Assembly (NCBI RefSeq): GCF_900603025.1
Contig: NZ_LR026975.1
Span: forward strand, 62,001-126,000
Direction of reading: 5' to 3'
DNA: 64,000 bases
Source: Mycolicibacterium hassiacum DSM 44199
Lineage (GTDB): Bacteria; Actinomycetota; Actinomycetes; Mycobacteriales; Mycobacteriaceae
Below the pieces are notes generated by a model, which made no database searches, was not told where the DNA came from, and was given only the letters and a program-made list of their open reading frames with translations. The position numbers and the translations under genes were made by a program. Of the stretch, positions 1-9,144 are shown in pieces (positions within the stretch are counted from its first letter, which is position 1; the number at the start of each line of letters is the position of its first letter).

Positions 1-3
1 CCA

Positions 4-2010
4 GTGCTTGCCGGGTTGTCTTTGGGCACCGACCTGAAGCGCTACACACGCGGAACGCTGCCGCGGATCGCGTTGGCGACGATCATCGTGCTGCCGCTGT
101 TGTACGGCGCGATGTATCTGTGGGCGTTCTGGAATCCGTTCGCCGAGGTGAACCGGATGCCGGTCGCGCTGGTCAACGAGGACACCGGCGCGGTGATCGA
201 CGGCGAACGGGTGAACATCGGTGAGCAGGTGACCAAGGCGCTGGTGGATTCCGGCGAGCTGCAGCTGCACGAGGTGTCGGCGCAGGAGGCGGCCGACGGG
301 GTGGCCGGTGGGAGGTACTACTTCTCGGTGACGTTGCCGGAGGATTTCAGTGCCAGGGTGGCTTCGCCGTCGGGTGGTGATCCGCAGCCGGCTGCGTTGC
401 GGTTCAGTTTCAACGGCGCCAACAACTACTTGGCGATGCTCATCGGGCAGAACGCCGCGCAGCAGGTTCTCAACCGGGTCGACGAGGCGATCTCGCAGCA
501 GACCGTGACAAGGGTGCTCACCGGGCTGACCGACGCCGGGGCGGGCCTGCGGCGGGCCGCCGACGGGGCGGGGCAGTTGGCCGACGGGCTGACTTCGGCG
601 AACGACGGCGCGCATGAGCTGGCCACCGGCGCCGACGCGCTGGCGACCGGATTGCGCACCGCCCGTGACGGTTCGGCGCAGCTGGCGGCGGGTACCGCGG
701 AGTTGTCGAACGCGGTGCAGACCGCGACCGATCCGTTGTTGAAGTTGCTCGACACTGTGGCGGGGTCGGGGTTGAACGCCGACGAGGTGTCGCAGGCCGC
801 GCAGCATCTCAGCGCGGCGGTGCGCTCGACCACCGACCGGATCGCGGCACTGAACATCGATTACGCGCAGGCTGAGGCCATCATCGGTCAGGTGGTGGGG
901 TTCTTGCGCGACAACCCGGACCCGACCTTGCGGGACATGGGCAACTTTCTGGCCGGGGCGCAGCGGATCCTCAACGCCAAGCAGATGAACCCGGCCACTG
1001 ACGAGGGGCTGATCCGGCTGCGCGATGCCGCAGCGGATGTGGAGCATCAACTCGGGGATCCGAACAGCCATTTCCGCAGGGTGCTCACCGGTGCGGTCGA
1101 CGGGTCGCTGCGCTCCCAGCTGGTGCAGCTGCGCGACGGGGTCGATCGGCTCAACAGCGGTGCGGCCCAGCTCAACAGCGGGCTCGAGCAGCTCTCGGCC
1201 GGTGGGGATCGGCTTGCTTCCGGTGCGGCGGAGCTCGCCGCGGGGACCGACAAGCTCAAGGCCGGCAGCGAGGAGCTCGCGACCAAGCTGCGCGACGGCT
1301 CGACCCAGGTGCCGTCGTGGACTCCGCAGCAGCGCACCGAGATCGCCAAGACGCTGGCGGCGCCGGTGGCGCTGGACATGGTGCATCACAACGAGGTGCC
1401 CACGTTCGGGACCGGGTTCGCGCCGTTCTTCCTGCCGCTGGCGTTGTTCATCGGCACGCTGATCGTCTGGATGCTGTTGAAACCGCTGCAGTCCCGGCCG
1501 ATCGTGCAGGGTGTCGGAGCGCTGCGGGTGGTGCTGACCTCCTACTGGCCGGCGTTGGTGATCGTGTTCTGCCAGGTGGTGGTGATGTACCTGGTGGTGC
1601 ACTTCGGGGTGGGGCTGCAGGCGAAGTATCCGATTGCGACAGTCGCCTTCCTGATCCTCATCGCGGCAACGTTCCTGGCGCTGATCCAGGCGTTCAACGC
1701 GTTCTTCGGGGTGGCGATCGGGCGGGTGGTCACGCTGGCGTTCCTGATGTTCCAGCTGGTGTCGGCGGGCGGGATCTATCCGGTCGAGACCACTGCCCGG
1801 CCGTTCGAGATCCTGCACCCCTACGATCCGATGACCTACGCGGTCAACGGGTTGCGGGAGCTGATCAACGGGGGGATCGATGCCCGGCTGTGGACGGCGA
1901 TCCTCGTGTTGAGCTGTCTGCTGGTGGTGTCGCTGACCGTGAGCGCCTGGTCGGCGCGGCGGAACCGGCTCTACACGATCGAGCGGCTGCACCCGTCGAT
2001 CGAGGTGTGA
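4..2010 (+). CDS. YhgE/Pip-family membrane protein (ABC-2-type fold)
   Basis: Large membrane protein of 668 residues. The N-terminus MLAGLSLGTDLKRYTRG is typical of actinobacterial YhgE/Pip proteins, so the GTG at 4 is probably the true start, although its ribosome site lies outside the window. One membrane segment lies at about residues 22-44. A long extracytoplasmic region follows, with Gly/Leu-rich repeats of the kind GADALATGLRTARDG at about 175-235 and again at 383-430. Five or six membrane segments fill residues 473-660. The family includes phage infection protein Pip and resembles the ABC-2 permease fold; substrates are not established. It probably exports or organises something at the envelope. 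No operon partner is visible downstream, because a separate promoter starts at 2026. Confidence 0.85.
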   Translation: MLAGLSLGTDLKRYTRGTLPRIALATIIVLPLLYGAMYLWAFWNPFAEVNRMPVALVNEDTGAVIDGERVNIGEQVTKALVDSGELQLHEVSAQEAADGVAGGRYYFSVTLPEDFSARVASPSGGDPQPAALRFSFNGANNYLAMLIGQNAAQQVLNRVDEAISQQTVTRVLTGLTDAGAGLRRAADGAGQLADGLTSANDGAHELATGADALATGLRTARDGSAQLAAGTAELSNAVQTATDPLLKLLDTVAGSGLNADEVSQAAQHLSAAVRSTTDRIAALNIDYAQAEAIIGQVVGFLRDNPDPTLRDMGNFLAGAQRILNAKQMNPATDEGLIRLRDAAADVEHQLGDPNSHFRRVLTGAVDGSLRSQLVQLRDGVDRLNSGAAQLNSGLEQLSAGGDRLASGAAELAAGTDKLKAGSEELATKLRDGSTQVPSWTPQQRTEIAKTLAAPVALDMVHHNEVPTFGTGFAPFFLPLALFIGTLIVWMLLKPLQSRPIVQGVGALRVVLTSYWPALVIVFCQVVVMYLVVHFGVGLQAKYPIATVAFLILIAATFLALIQAFNAFFGVAIGRVVTLAFLMFQLVSAGGIYPVETTARPFEILHPYDPMTYAVNGLRELINGGIDARLWTAILVLSCLLVVSLTVSAWSARRNRLYTIERLHPSIEV

Positions 2011-2025
2011 GTCGGGTTCCGGGAG

Positions 2026-2048
2026 TTGTCGGTGGGCGCCGCTAACGT
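2026..2048 (+). promoter_or_regulatory. RecA-NDp / PafBC-type DNA-damage promoter
   Basis: TTGTCGGTG (2026-2034), eight bases, then TAACGT (2043-2048). This matches the mycobacterial RecA-independent damage promoter consensus tTGTCRgtg-N8-TAnnnT at every defined position. It lies 40 bp upstream of the DUF4352 gene start. That it is active is inference. Confidence 0.75.
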
Positions 2049-2087
2049 GCGGAACGCACAGTAACGACTCGGAAGGGGGGATCAGGA

Positions 2088-2714
2088 ATGGCCGCTGCGC
2101 CTACGCCGCAATCGAATCCGTCGGGGGAGGGTCGGGGTGCGTTCTCGGCGGCTCGGGCGACCAGAAAGCATCCGGGCGCGGGAACGATCGGGGCACTGGT
2201 GGTTGCTGCGGTGGTGGGGCTCACCGGTGTCGGGTGCATCCCGGTCGAGAACAGCGCTCGCCCGGTGTCGGGCGGTTCGGCGAATGCGAATCGCTTGGTG
2301 AATTCGCGGGACAGCGCAGCGCCCGTCGGCTCTGCGGTCCGTGACGGGAAGTTCGAGTTCCAGGTGCTCGGCATGGAGCGGGCTGCGGAGGCCGGGGACC
2401 CGAGCAATCCGTTCATGACCGCGACGCCGCAGGGCAAGTTCATCATCGTCACTCTGGCGGTGACGAACATCGGTGACCGGCCGCAGTCGTATTTCGGCTC
2501 CAATCAGAAGCTGATCGACGCGGCGGGCCGGGAGTACGCGGTCGACTCCGAAGCGGATATGTGGCTGAACCGAGAAGGGTTCATGGAGGAGATCAACCCT
2601 GGCAACGCGATCCAGGTGAAGGTCGCCTTTGATGTGCCACCCGGTACGCAGCCGGCCGAGCTCGAGGTTCACGACTCGGCGTTCTCGGGCGGCGCAAGAG
2701 TTCGCCTTCAGTGA
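2088..2714 (+). CDS. DUF4352 (telokin-like) secreted or lipid-anchored protein
   Basis: 208 residues. An unusually long polar N-terminus (about 33 residues) precedes a hydrophobic segment at about 34-52 ending in GVGC, a weak lipobox. After a low-complexity linker, residues 85-208 form an immunoglobulin-like DUF4352 domain with the family hallmarks FIIVTLAVTNIGDRPQ and a C-terminal VAFDVPPGTQPAELEV strand pair. Such domains sit on the outer face of the membrane and are thought to mediate contacts; no enzymatic role is known. The ATG at 2088 is supported by a strong GGGGGG ribosome site nine bases upstream. The PafBC-type promoter at 2026 suggests DNA-damage induction. A decayed copy of this promoter and gene start lies at 10485-10610. 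Confidence 0.8.
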   Translation: MAAAPTPQSNPSGEGRGAFSAARATRKHPGAGTIGALVVAAVVGLTGVGCIPVENSARPVSGGSANANRLVNSRDSAAPVGSAVRDGKFEFQVLGMERAAEAGDPSNPFMTATPQGKFIIVTLAVTNIGDRPQSYFGSNQKLIDAAGREYAVDSEADMWLNREGFMEEINPGNAIQVKVAFDVPPGTQPAELEVHDSAFSGGARVRLQ

Positions 2715-2926
2715 ACGCCGGATGCATGGGTTCCGCTGCGGTAGCGGCGCTCGGCGACACGGGTGACGTGGCGCGGGCGCCGACCGCGGTTCCCTGATCA
2801 TGCCAGACCCATTCGCTCTATGAGGTCCGGTGCAGGCGCTGTTCACCTCGCGTTCGCCCGCCAGACAACTATCCTCGCCATGATCAGTCGACGCGAACGG
2901 ACGACTGACGAGGTGACGGGTCTTAG

Positions 2927-5244
2927 ATGAAGCTGGCTTGCACTGCGCTGGCAGTGACGGCGGTGGCCGCAGTGGTGGCTGGATGCTCGACCGGGCGCGA
3001 GGAGACGAGCGATACCGGCGATACCGTCGCACGGGCGACCGCACCAATGGGTTTCGATCTGCCGGACGCGGAGCGGTATCACCGGCTGGCCACCTATCCG
3101 GTGTACTTGAATGCTGCGGATCCGCGGGAGGAGACCGTCGCCGAGATCTCGGCCGTCACGCCGGACGGCAACACCGTCATCTACACGGACGCTGCCGCGA
3201 GGCGCATCGGTTTCCTCGACATTCGTCACCCGGCGAACCCGGTCGGGCGGGGCACGCTGTCGCTGGCCGAACTGGGCCATGCCGACGATCAGCCCACCTC
3301 GGTGGCGGCGGTCGGCGAATACGTCCTGGTCGTCATCGACAGCACCGGCGGCGACTTCGCGCATCCGGCGGGCCGGGTCGATGTTGTGCGGGTCGCGGAC
3401 CGTAGCCGGGTGCGCAGCATCGACCTCGGTGGTCAGCCGGACTCCATCGCGGTCAGCCCGGATGGATCGTTCGCCGCGGTCGCGATCGAGAACCAGCGCG
3501 ACGAGGAAGCCGCTCCACCCGGCGGGGAGGAGGGCGATCTGCCGCAGCCGCCAACCGGATTCGTACAGCTGATCGACCTCGTCGGCGCACCGCAGTCCTG
3601 GACGACTCGCCGGGTCGAATTCGAGGTCGAGGCGGCCCGGGCGGCCGGACTGGACACGCCCGAGGATCTCGAGCCGGAGTTCGTGAGCATCAACTCCCGC
3701 GGGCAGGTTGCGGTGACGCTGCAGGAGAACAACGGCATCGCGATCATCGACGGGCGCAGCGGGGCGGTGTCGAAGATCTTCAGCGCCGGCAGCACGTCGG
3801 TGGCGGGTGTCGACACCGTCGATGACGGGGTCATCGACCAGGGCGGTTCGATCCCGGAGACCCCGCGTGAACCCGACGCCGTCGGCTGGATCGGCGACGA
3901 CCACCTGGCCACCGCCAACGAGGGCGACTGGAAAGGCGGGGCACCCGCGGCTGGTCGATCTTCGACGCCCGCAGCGGCGAAGTCGTATGGGACGCAGGCA
4001 ACTCCGTCGAACAACTCGCGGTGCGCACCGGTCTGCACATCGAAAAACGCGCCGACGCGAAAGGGCCCGAGCCGGAAGGGCTGGCGGTCACCGAACTCGC
4101 CGGGCGGCCGGTCGTGCTGCTGGCCGCCGAGCGCAGCAATTTCGTCGCCGTCTACGACGTCAGCGATGTCACCGCGCCGGTGTTCCGCCAGATCCTGCCC
4201 ACCACGCCGGGACCGGAGGGGATCCTGCCTATCCCGGCGCGTGACCTGCTGGTGATCTCCTCGGAGGAGGACGACGCCGAGAACCGGGTGCGTGCTTCGG
4301 TCACCGTCTACGGGTACGGCACCGGCTACGGCGACGGGGCCGGGCCTGCGTTCCCGTCGATCGTCTCCGGGGATGTCGACGGCGAACCCATCGGCTGGGG
4401 TGCGCTCGGCGCGCTGGCGGCTGACCCTTCCGACCCCGATCGGCTGTTCACCGCCACCGATAGCGCCTACGGGCCGGCCCGAATCCTGGGTGTGGATGTG
4501 TCGCGAAAGCCGGCCGTCATCGACACCGCGCTGGTGATCACCGACGACGGTCGGCCCGTGACCCTTGACATCGAAGGTCTGGCCGCCCGGCCCGACAGCG
4601 GGTTCGTGCTGGCTGTCGAGGGTGAGGATGGAGACGAGAACCAGGTGGTGTACGTCGGCGCCGACGGGGGCATCGAGCGGCGCGTGTTCCTGCCTTCGGA
4701 TATCGCTGCGAGGGTTGGTGGTCAGGGCTTCGAGGGTGTCGCGCTCGACGGCGACCGGGTGTGGGTGGCGGTCCAACGGGAACTCGACGGCGACCCAGAG
4801 GGTTTGGTTCGGATCGGCCGTTACAACCCGGATGACGACACCTGGGAGTGGTTCGGCTACCAGCTCGACACCACCGACGTCGCGGACGATTGGATCGGTG
4901 TCTCGGAGCTCACCATTCACGACGGCGCACTGCTGGTGCTCGAACGTGACAAGCTCAACGGTCCCGACGCTCGAGTCAAGGCGATCTACCGGGTGGCGCT
5001 GCCCGACGGTCCGGGAGTGCCGTCGGCGGACGAGACTCCGCGCGCGCTGCCGAAGACATTGGCGCGCAACCTGCTGCCCGATCTGCAGGCGACCAACGGG
5101 TTCGTGCAGGAGAAAGTCGAAGGGCTCGCCGTCGCCGGCAACGGACGCCTGTACCTGGTCACCGACAACGACGGACTCGACGACGCCAACGGCGAGACAC
5201 AGTTCTTCGACCTCGGACCAGCCGAAGACGCACTGGCCGGATGA
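2927..5244 (+). pseudogene. Esterase-like phytase-family lipoprotein, frameshifted
   Basis: Beta-propeller-like secreted protein of the esterase-like activity of phytase family (PF13449 type). The signal peptide ends in a good lipobox, VVAGCS, at residues 16-21. Reading is open from 2927 in one frame up to about 3940 (TANEGDWKGG). It then continues at once in another frame as TRGWSIFDARSGEVVWDAG from 3943 to 5244. The slip falls at a G-rich tract (GGCGGGGCACC, 3935-3945). One missing G would restore a continuous protein of about 770 residues. This is either a real frameshift mutation or a sequence error in the G run. The C-terminal half keeps the acidic phytase-like blocks, for example PEGLAVTEL and VEGLAVAGNGRLYLVTDND. 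The substrate is unknown. Confidence 0.8.
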
Positions 5245-5474
5245 CATCGTGGAAATGCTTGCGGAAGCAAGTCACAGTCCATGGTGCCGGTGATTTCGGT
5301 TACCCGCGGTTCATCGATCGACCGATGAGTTGCTTCCGGCCGCTGCGCATGATTCATTGCGCTGACGTGGTGTTTTGATGAGTAGCGCCGCGTCACAGGT
5401 GCGGTTACGGGTTTCCCGGGATGTGCCCAGCCGATTTGGCCAACGGGTATCAACCCCCGGTACCGTCCGGCTCA

Positions 5475-6086
5475 ATGGGCAGACACGCGTTGTTCCATGC
5501 GCGCCGCCGGCCGCGGATGGGTGTTCTTGTCGGGGCGGTTTCGGCAGCCGCCCTGGTTTTCGTCGGTGCGGACACTCCACCGGGTGGTGACGGGTGTTGT
5601 GAGGCTGCAGCACCCGCGTCTGCACCTGCTCCGGTGTCGGTGAGTCTGGCCGCCGCGCCTGTTGCCCGTCCGATCGTGCCTGCGACTCTGTCTCCTGGTG
5701 TCGCCGAGGAGGACGGGCTGCAGGTGGACACCATCCGGGTGGCGCGGGCGGTGAGTGCGGAGTTCCCCGAAATCCTCAGTATCGGTGGGGTGCGTTCGGA
5801 TCCGCTGAAATGGCATCCACACGGGTTGGCCATTGACGTGATGATCCCCGGTGCTCGTTCGGCGGCCGGTATCGCGCTGGGCGACAGCGTTCTTCACTAT
5901 GTGATGGCCAACGCCGAGCGGTTCGGTGTGCACCACGTCATCTGGCGGCAGACCATCTACAAGCCCGACGGTTCGGCGCGCAGGATGGCCGACCGCGGGT
6001 CCGACACCGCGAACCATTACGACCACGTGCACGTCGCCACCAAAGGCGGCGGATACCCCAGGCAGGGGCAGGTCTTCCTGCGGTGA
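5475..6086 (+). CDS. Secreted protein with ARB-07466-type C-terminal domain
   Basis: 203 residues from the ATG at 5475, preferred over an in-frame GTG at 5421 because it puts the basic stretch and hydrophobic signal segment (residues 14-32) at the N-terminus. A Pro/Ala-rich linker follows. The C-terminal domain (about 85-203) has conserved WHPHGLAIDVMIPG, VHHVIWRQTIY and HYDHVHVATKGGGYP segments. These are typical of a mycobacterial exported domain often annotated ARB-07466-like. The H..D and HxDHVH residues recall metallopeptidases that cleave peptidoglycan cross-bridges, but enzymatic activity is my inference from these residues only. Confidence 0.75.
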   Translation: MGRHALFHARRRPRMGVLVGAVSAAALVFVGADTPPGGDGCCEAAAPASAPAPVSVSLAAAPVARPIVPATLSPGVAEEDGLQVDTIRVARAVSAEFPEILSIGGVRSDPLKWHPHGLAIDVMIPGARSAAGIALGDSVLHYVMANAERFGVHHVIWRQTIYKPDGSARRMADRGSDTANHYDHVHVATKGGGYPRQGQVFLR

Positions 6087-6181
6087 GTGAAGGTTGTCGG
6101 GTGCTCAACTCTCACTCTTGACCGAGCGCCTGCACCAGCGGGTCGATTCCGCTTGGCAATTGACACCGGCGGCTCGATTGG

Positions 6182-6373
6182 ATGTCGGAGAATCGGAACA
6201 TGACCGGTGATTCGCTGGGCACTTCTCTTGATGACGAGCTGCTGGGCCGGATTCGGAACGTTGTCGCGCAAGGAGAGGTGATCGAAACACTCACCAACAA
6301 GCGTCCGAACCGGATCGTCCGGGGTGGAACCAGATGGCGTGTGGGTAGAGACATCGAGATACGCAGGGGTTGA
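6182..6373 (+). CDS. Small hypothetical protein
   Basis: 63 residues from ATG 6182, or from an in-frame ATG at 6200. The protein is charged, with no membrane segment and no family I recognise; the middle reads GRIRNVVAQGEVIETLTN. No convincing ribosome site precedes it, and it ends seven bases before the convergent hydrolase gene. It could be a real small gene or chance. Confidence 0.3.
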   Translation: MSENRNMTGDSLGTSLDDELLGRIRNVVAQGEVIETLTNKRPNRIVRGGTRWRVGRDIEIRRG

Positions 6374-6379
6374 TTCGCT

Positions 6380-7375
6380 TCAACCCAGCACATCCGCGAC
6401 CGCCGCGTCGAAGAACCGCGCGAACTCCGGGTCATTGCCAGGACTCGCAACGCAGTGGCCGAACGGTGACTCGTAAACCCGCAGTTCGCCGTTCGGCATG
6501 TGCTCGGCCTCGAAGGCGTTGTCCTCGACGGAGAAGTACTTGTCCTGTGGGCAGCCGATCACGATCGCCCGGGCGCTGATCGCCCGCAGGGCGGCCACCA
6601 GGTCCCCGCCGTGCAGGGTGGCGATGTCGGCGTGCTGCCAGGCCCACAGCTTGGCCAGCAGGTCGTGGGCGTCCCAGTTCTCGACGTGGTCGCGTTCCCA
6701 GTCGGCGAGCAGCTCCTCGGCGCTGTTGAAGCTGAGCCGGCGGTACAGCCCGTCGCGGAAGAACTCCGGCGAGTACGCCCACCCCGCGTACACCCGCCCG
6801 AACGCACTCAACCCGGCGACCGGCGCCCCCTCACCGGTGGCGAAGTACGGGTCGACCAGCAGCGCGGCCTTCACCCCTTCGAGGAACACCCAGTTGTTCA
6901 CCGACGTCCGCGCCGAGGCGCACACCGGTACGATCGCGTCGACCAGGTCGGGATACATCGCCGCCCAGTGGTAGGCCTGACAGCCGGCCATCGACCAGCC
7001 AGCCACCAGAGCGATGCGGGAAACCCCGATGTGCTCGAACAGCAACCGGTGCTGGGCCCGCACGTTGTCGATGAGGCTGACCCTGGGGAAGTCCCGGCCA
7101 CGCTGCGCCGGCGTCGCACAGCTCGGGGAGGTGGACAACCCGTTTCCGAACATGTTGACCGACACCACGAAATGCCGTTGCGGGTCGATCGCCCGGCCCG
7201 GCCCGAAGAAGCCCTCGTTACGGCGATGGGTGCCGGTGTAGAAGGTGGGCAGTACGACGACGTTGTCGGCCGCCCCGTTCAGTTGGCCGTAGGTCTTGTA
7301 GGCGAGCTTCGCCGCCACGAGCGTCTCGCCGGAGTCCAGCGGGACGTCACCGAGTTCGAAAACCGAGTAATCCAC
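6380..7375 (-). CDS. Homoserine O-acetyltransferase-like alpha/beta hydrolase
   Basis: 331 residues from the GTG at 7375, chosen because it begins at MDYSVFELGDVPL just seven bases after the stop of the upstream synthetase. Longer in-frame starts would run inside that gene. The protein has the MetX-type alpha/beta-hydrolase fold. The nucleophile elbow GWSMAGCQ lies near residue 125, a catalytic Asp probably in GCPQDKYFS, and the catalytic His in FGHCVASPGN near the C-terminus. Family members acetylate homoserine or hydrolyse small esters and amides. The tight coupling to a glutamine-synthetase-like gene suggests the two act on the same nitrogen compound, rather than this being the methionine-pathway MetX. 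Confidence 0.75.
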   Translation of the reverse strand: MDYSVFELGDVPLDSGETLVAAKLAYKTYGQLNGAADNVVVLPTFYTGTHRRNEGFFGPGRAIDPQRHFVVSVNMFGNGLSTSPSCATPAQRGRDFPRVSLIDNVRAQHRLLFEHIGVSRIALVAGWSMAGCQAYHWAAMYPDLVDAIVPVCASARTSVNNWVFLEGVKAALLVDPYFATGEGAPVAGLSAFGRVYAGWAYSPEFFRDGLYRRLSFNSAEELLADWERDHVENWDAHDLLAKLWAWQHADIATLHGGDLVAALRAISARAIVIGCPQDKYFSVEDNAFEAEHMPNGELRVYESPFGHCVASPGNDPEFARFFDAAVADVLG

Positions 7376-7382
7376 TGTGAAC

Positions 7383-8837
7383 TCAGTACAGCCGTAGGTA
7401 CTCGTTGACCTCCCAGTCGGTGACCGCCTGGTGGTAGCGCTCCCACTCATCGACCTTGTAGGCGATGTAGGACTTGACCATCTGTTCGCCCAGCACGTGC
7501 CTGAACAGCTCGTCCTGCTTGAGAGCCTTGATCGCCTCGTAGAGGTTGCGCGGCAGCCTGCGGATGCCCATACGTTCGGCCTCCTCCTCGGACAGCGCGT
7601 AGAGGTCGAAGTCCGACGGCTCGCCCGGGTCGATCGCCTGCTCGACGCCCTCCACCGCGGCGGCCAGGGTGGCAGCCAAAGCGAGATAGATGTTCATGCA
7701 CATATCGGCCGCGCGGTTCTCGATGCAGAATCGGTTCTGCGGCAGCCGGAACTGCGCGGAGCGGTTGTTGTGGCCGTAGGTGATGTTGGTTGGCGCCCAG
7801 GTGACGGTGCCGCCCTCGAAGCCGCCGACGCGCGGCACCAGGCCGTTGTAGGAGTTGACCGTCGAGCAGGTGATCGCGGTCAGCGCCTCGGAGTGCTTGA
7901 TCAACCCGCCCACCGCATGCCGGCACTCGGTGCTCCAGCCGCCGTCGCCGTCCTCGAACAGGTTGCGGTCCGGGTCGGCCAGCGAGCGCAGCGAGAAGTT
8001 GATGTGCGCCCCCGATCGCCAGTCGCCTGTCGTCGGCTTGGGCATGAACGTGACGAACATGCCGTGCTTCTTGGCGACCTCCTTGAGCGTCAGCCGCAGG
8101 AACACGAAGCGGTCGGCCATCTGCAGCAGGTGCGAGTAGCCGAAGTCGAGCTCGAACTGCGAGTATGCGCCTTCGGCGACAACGTCATTCAGGCCCCAGC
8201 CGAGCCCCTCGAGCATGTCGATCAGGTCCTTGAGGAACGGCATGGCGTCCAGCGAGTGCTCGGTGTCGTAGCCGTAGGCCTGCCGGCGGGGGCGCAGTGC
8301 GCCCGGCTGCTGCGGGTCGGTGTCGAACGCCTTTACCGGTCTACCGTGCTCGTCGTAGCGCATGACGATGAACTCCGGCTCGATGCCGGCGTAACCGCGG
8401 TAGCCCTGCCGGGCAGCCTCGGCGATGGCCCGCTTGAGCGCCTGGCGCGGGCAGACGTTGTAGGGCTTGTCCTCCCAGAACAGGTCGCTGAAGATGATCG
8501 CGATCGTCGGGTCCCACGGGCAGACGTAGACGGCGTTCAGGTCCGGTACCACGACCTGGTCGGAGTCGGCCGGGGTGAGCTCGGGGACGAATGACACCGA
8601 GTGCACGGCGAACTGCGGGCCCCTGCCCTTGCACAGCGCCTCGAAATCGCTCATCGGCACCGGCTTGGTCTTCGGGATCCCGAACAGGTCGATCCAGCAG
8701 GCCATCACGTACTTGACGCCGGCGTCCTCGAGCCGGGCCCGAACCTCGGCGATTCTCGCGTCGGTGGGCAGCGCATCAGCGAATGTCTCGACGTAGAGCG
8801 GTGTTTCGGTGGCGTCGGACGCGTCGATGACAGTCAT
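7383..8837 (-). CDS. glnT: Type III-like glutamate-ammonia/amine ligase (glutamine synthetase superfamily)
   Basis: 484 residues with the full glutamine-synthetase core. The N-terminal beta-grasp has KYVMACWIDLFGIPK. The catalytic domain shows metal-binding GIEPEFIVM and QFELDFGYS, the GAHINFSL histidine loop, NRSAQFRLP and a C-terminal ENRAADMCMNIYLALAA helix. It matches the GlnT group (type III glutamate-ammonia ligase / gamma-glutamylamide synthetases) rather than the housekeeping GlnA, and lacks the usual GlnA adenylylation loop. Relatives join glutamate to ammonia, methylamine or polyamines. The XRE-cupin and TetR genes next door fit a catabolic, amine-responsive role (inference). The ATG at 8837 is preceded by a weak AGAGG ribosome site. 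Confidence 0.85.
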   Translation of the reverse strand: MTVIDASDATETPLYVETFADALPTDARIAEVRARLEDAGVKYVMACWIDLFGIPKTKPVPMSDFEALCKGRGPQFAVHSVSFVPELTPADSDQVVVPDLNAVYVCPWDPTIAIIFSDLFWEDKPYNVCPRQALKRAIAEAARQGYRGYAGIEPEFIVMRYDEHGRPVKAFDTDPQQPGALRPRRQAYGYDTEHSLDAMPFLKDLIDMLEGLGWGLNDVVAEGAYSQFELDFGYSHLLQMADRFVFLRLTLKEVAKKHGMFVTFMPKPTTGDWRSGAHINFSLRSLADPDRNLFEDGDGGWSTECRHAVGGLIKHSEALTAITCSTVNSYNGLVPRVGGFEGGTVTWAPTNITYGHNNRSAQFRLPQNRFCIENRAADMCMNIYLALAATLAAAVEGVEQAIDPGEPSDFDLYALSEEEAERMGIRRLPRNLYEAIKALKQDELFRHVLGEQMVKSYIAYKVDEWERYHQAVTDWEVNEYLRLY

Positions 8838-8876
8838 GGTGGTTCCTCTCGGTCGTGCAGTCCGGGCAACTCATCG

Positions 8877-8897
8877 GTGTTCACTGCCAATGAACAC
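8877..8897. promoter_or_regulatory. Inverted repeat in the glnT leader region
   Basis: GTGTTCA-N7-TGAACAC, perfect 7-base arms, lies 40 bp upstream of the glnT start. It is a plausible operator for one of the two adjacent regulators; TTCA/TGAA half sites recur at 9034-9057 and 9153-9163. Confidence 0.45.
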
Positions 8898-9039
8898 TCT
8901 GTTCCCCGGGTCTGCGGGTGAAGTTGTGGCTGCCGCGGTTGATGCCTGGCCTACCGCCCTGCATGACAACTGTTTTGAGAGATACCGGACGGCGCTTCGG
9001 TTGTCGCTGCCGTGTAACAAGAATTTACAAAGGCAATTC

Positions 9040-9057
9040 ACTGAATAGTTGTTCAGT
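9040..9057. promoter_or_regulatory. Candidate TetR operator
   Basis: ACTGAA-N6-TTCAGT, an 18-base imperfect palindrome, lies in the glnT-tetR intergenic region. It is extended by a neighbouring ATTCACTGAAT whose reverse complement recurs at 9153, inside the start of the regulator gene. TetR proteins typically bind such sites at their own promoter; the link to this TetR is inference. Confidence 0.45.
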
Positions 9058-9144
9058 TAATGCTGGAGCGATGTCAGCGAGTCTGCATTTCTTGCAGCTA
9101 CTTGCGGCCGGCCGCAGAATTGGCAAGGCAATGAAAGAGGTCGA

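Noticed and set aside
3433..5247. 604-codon minus-strand open frame
   Set aside because: Shadow of the phytase-like gene; it survives across the frameshift only by chance of composition.
8950..8975. TTGTCATGC on the minus strand upstream of glnT as a PafBC-type site
   Set aside because: No TAnnnT at the required spacing.
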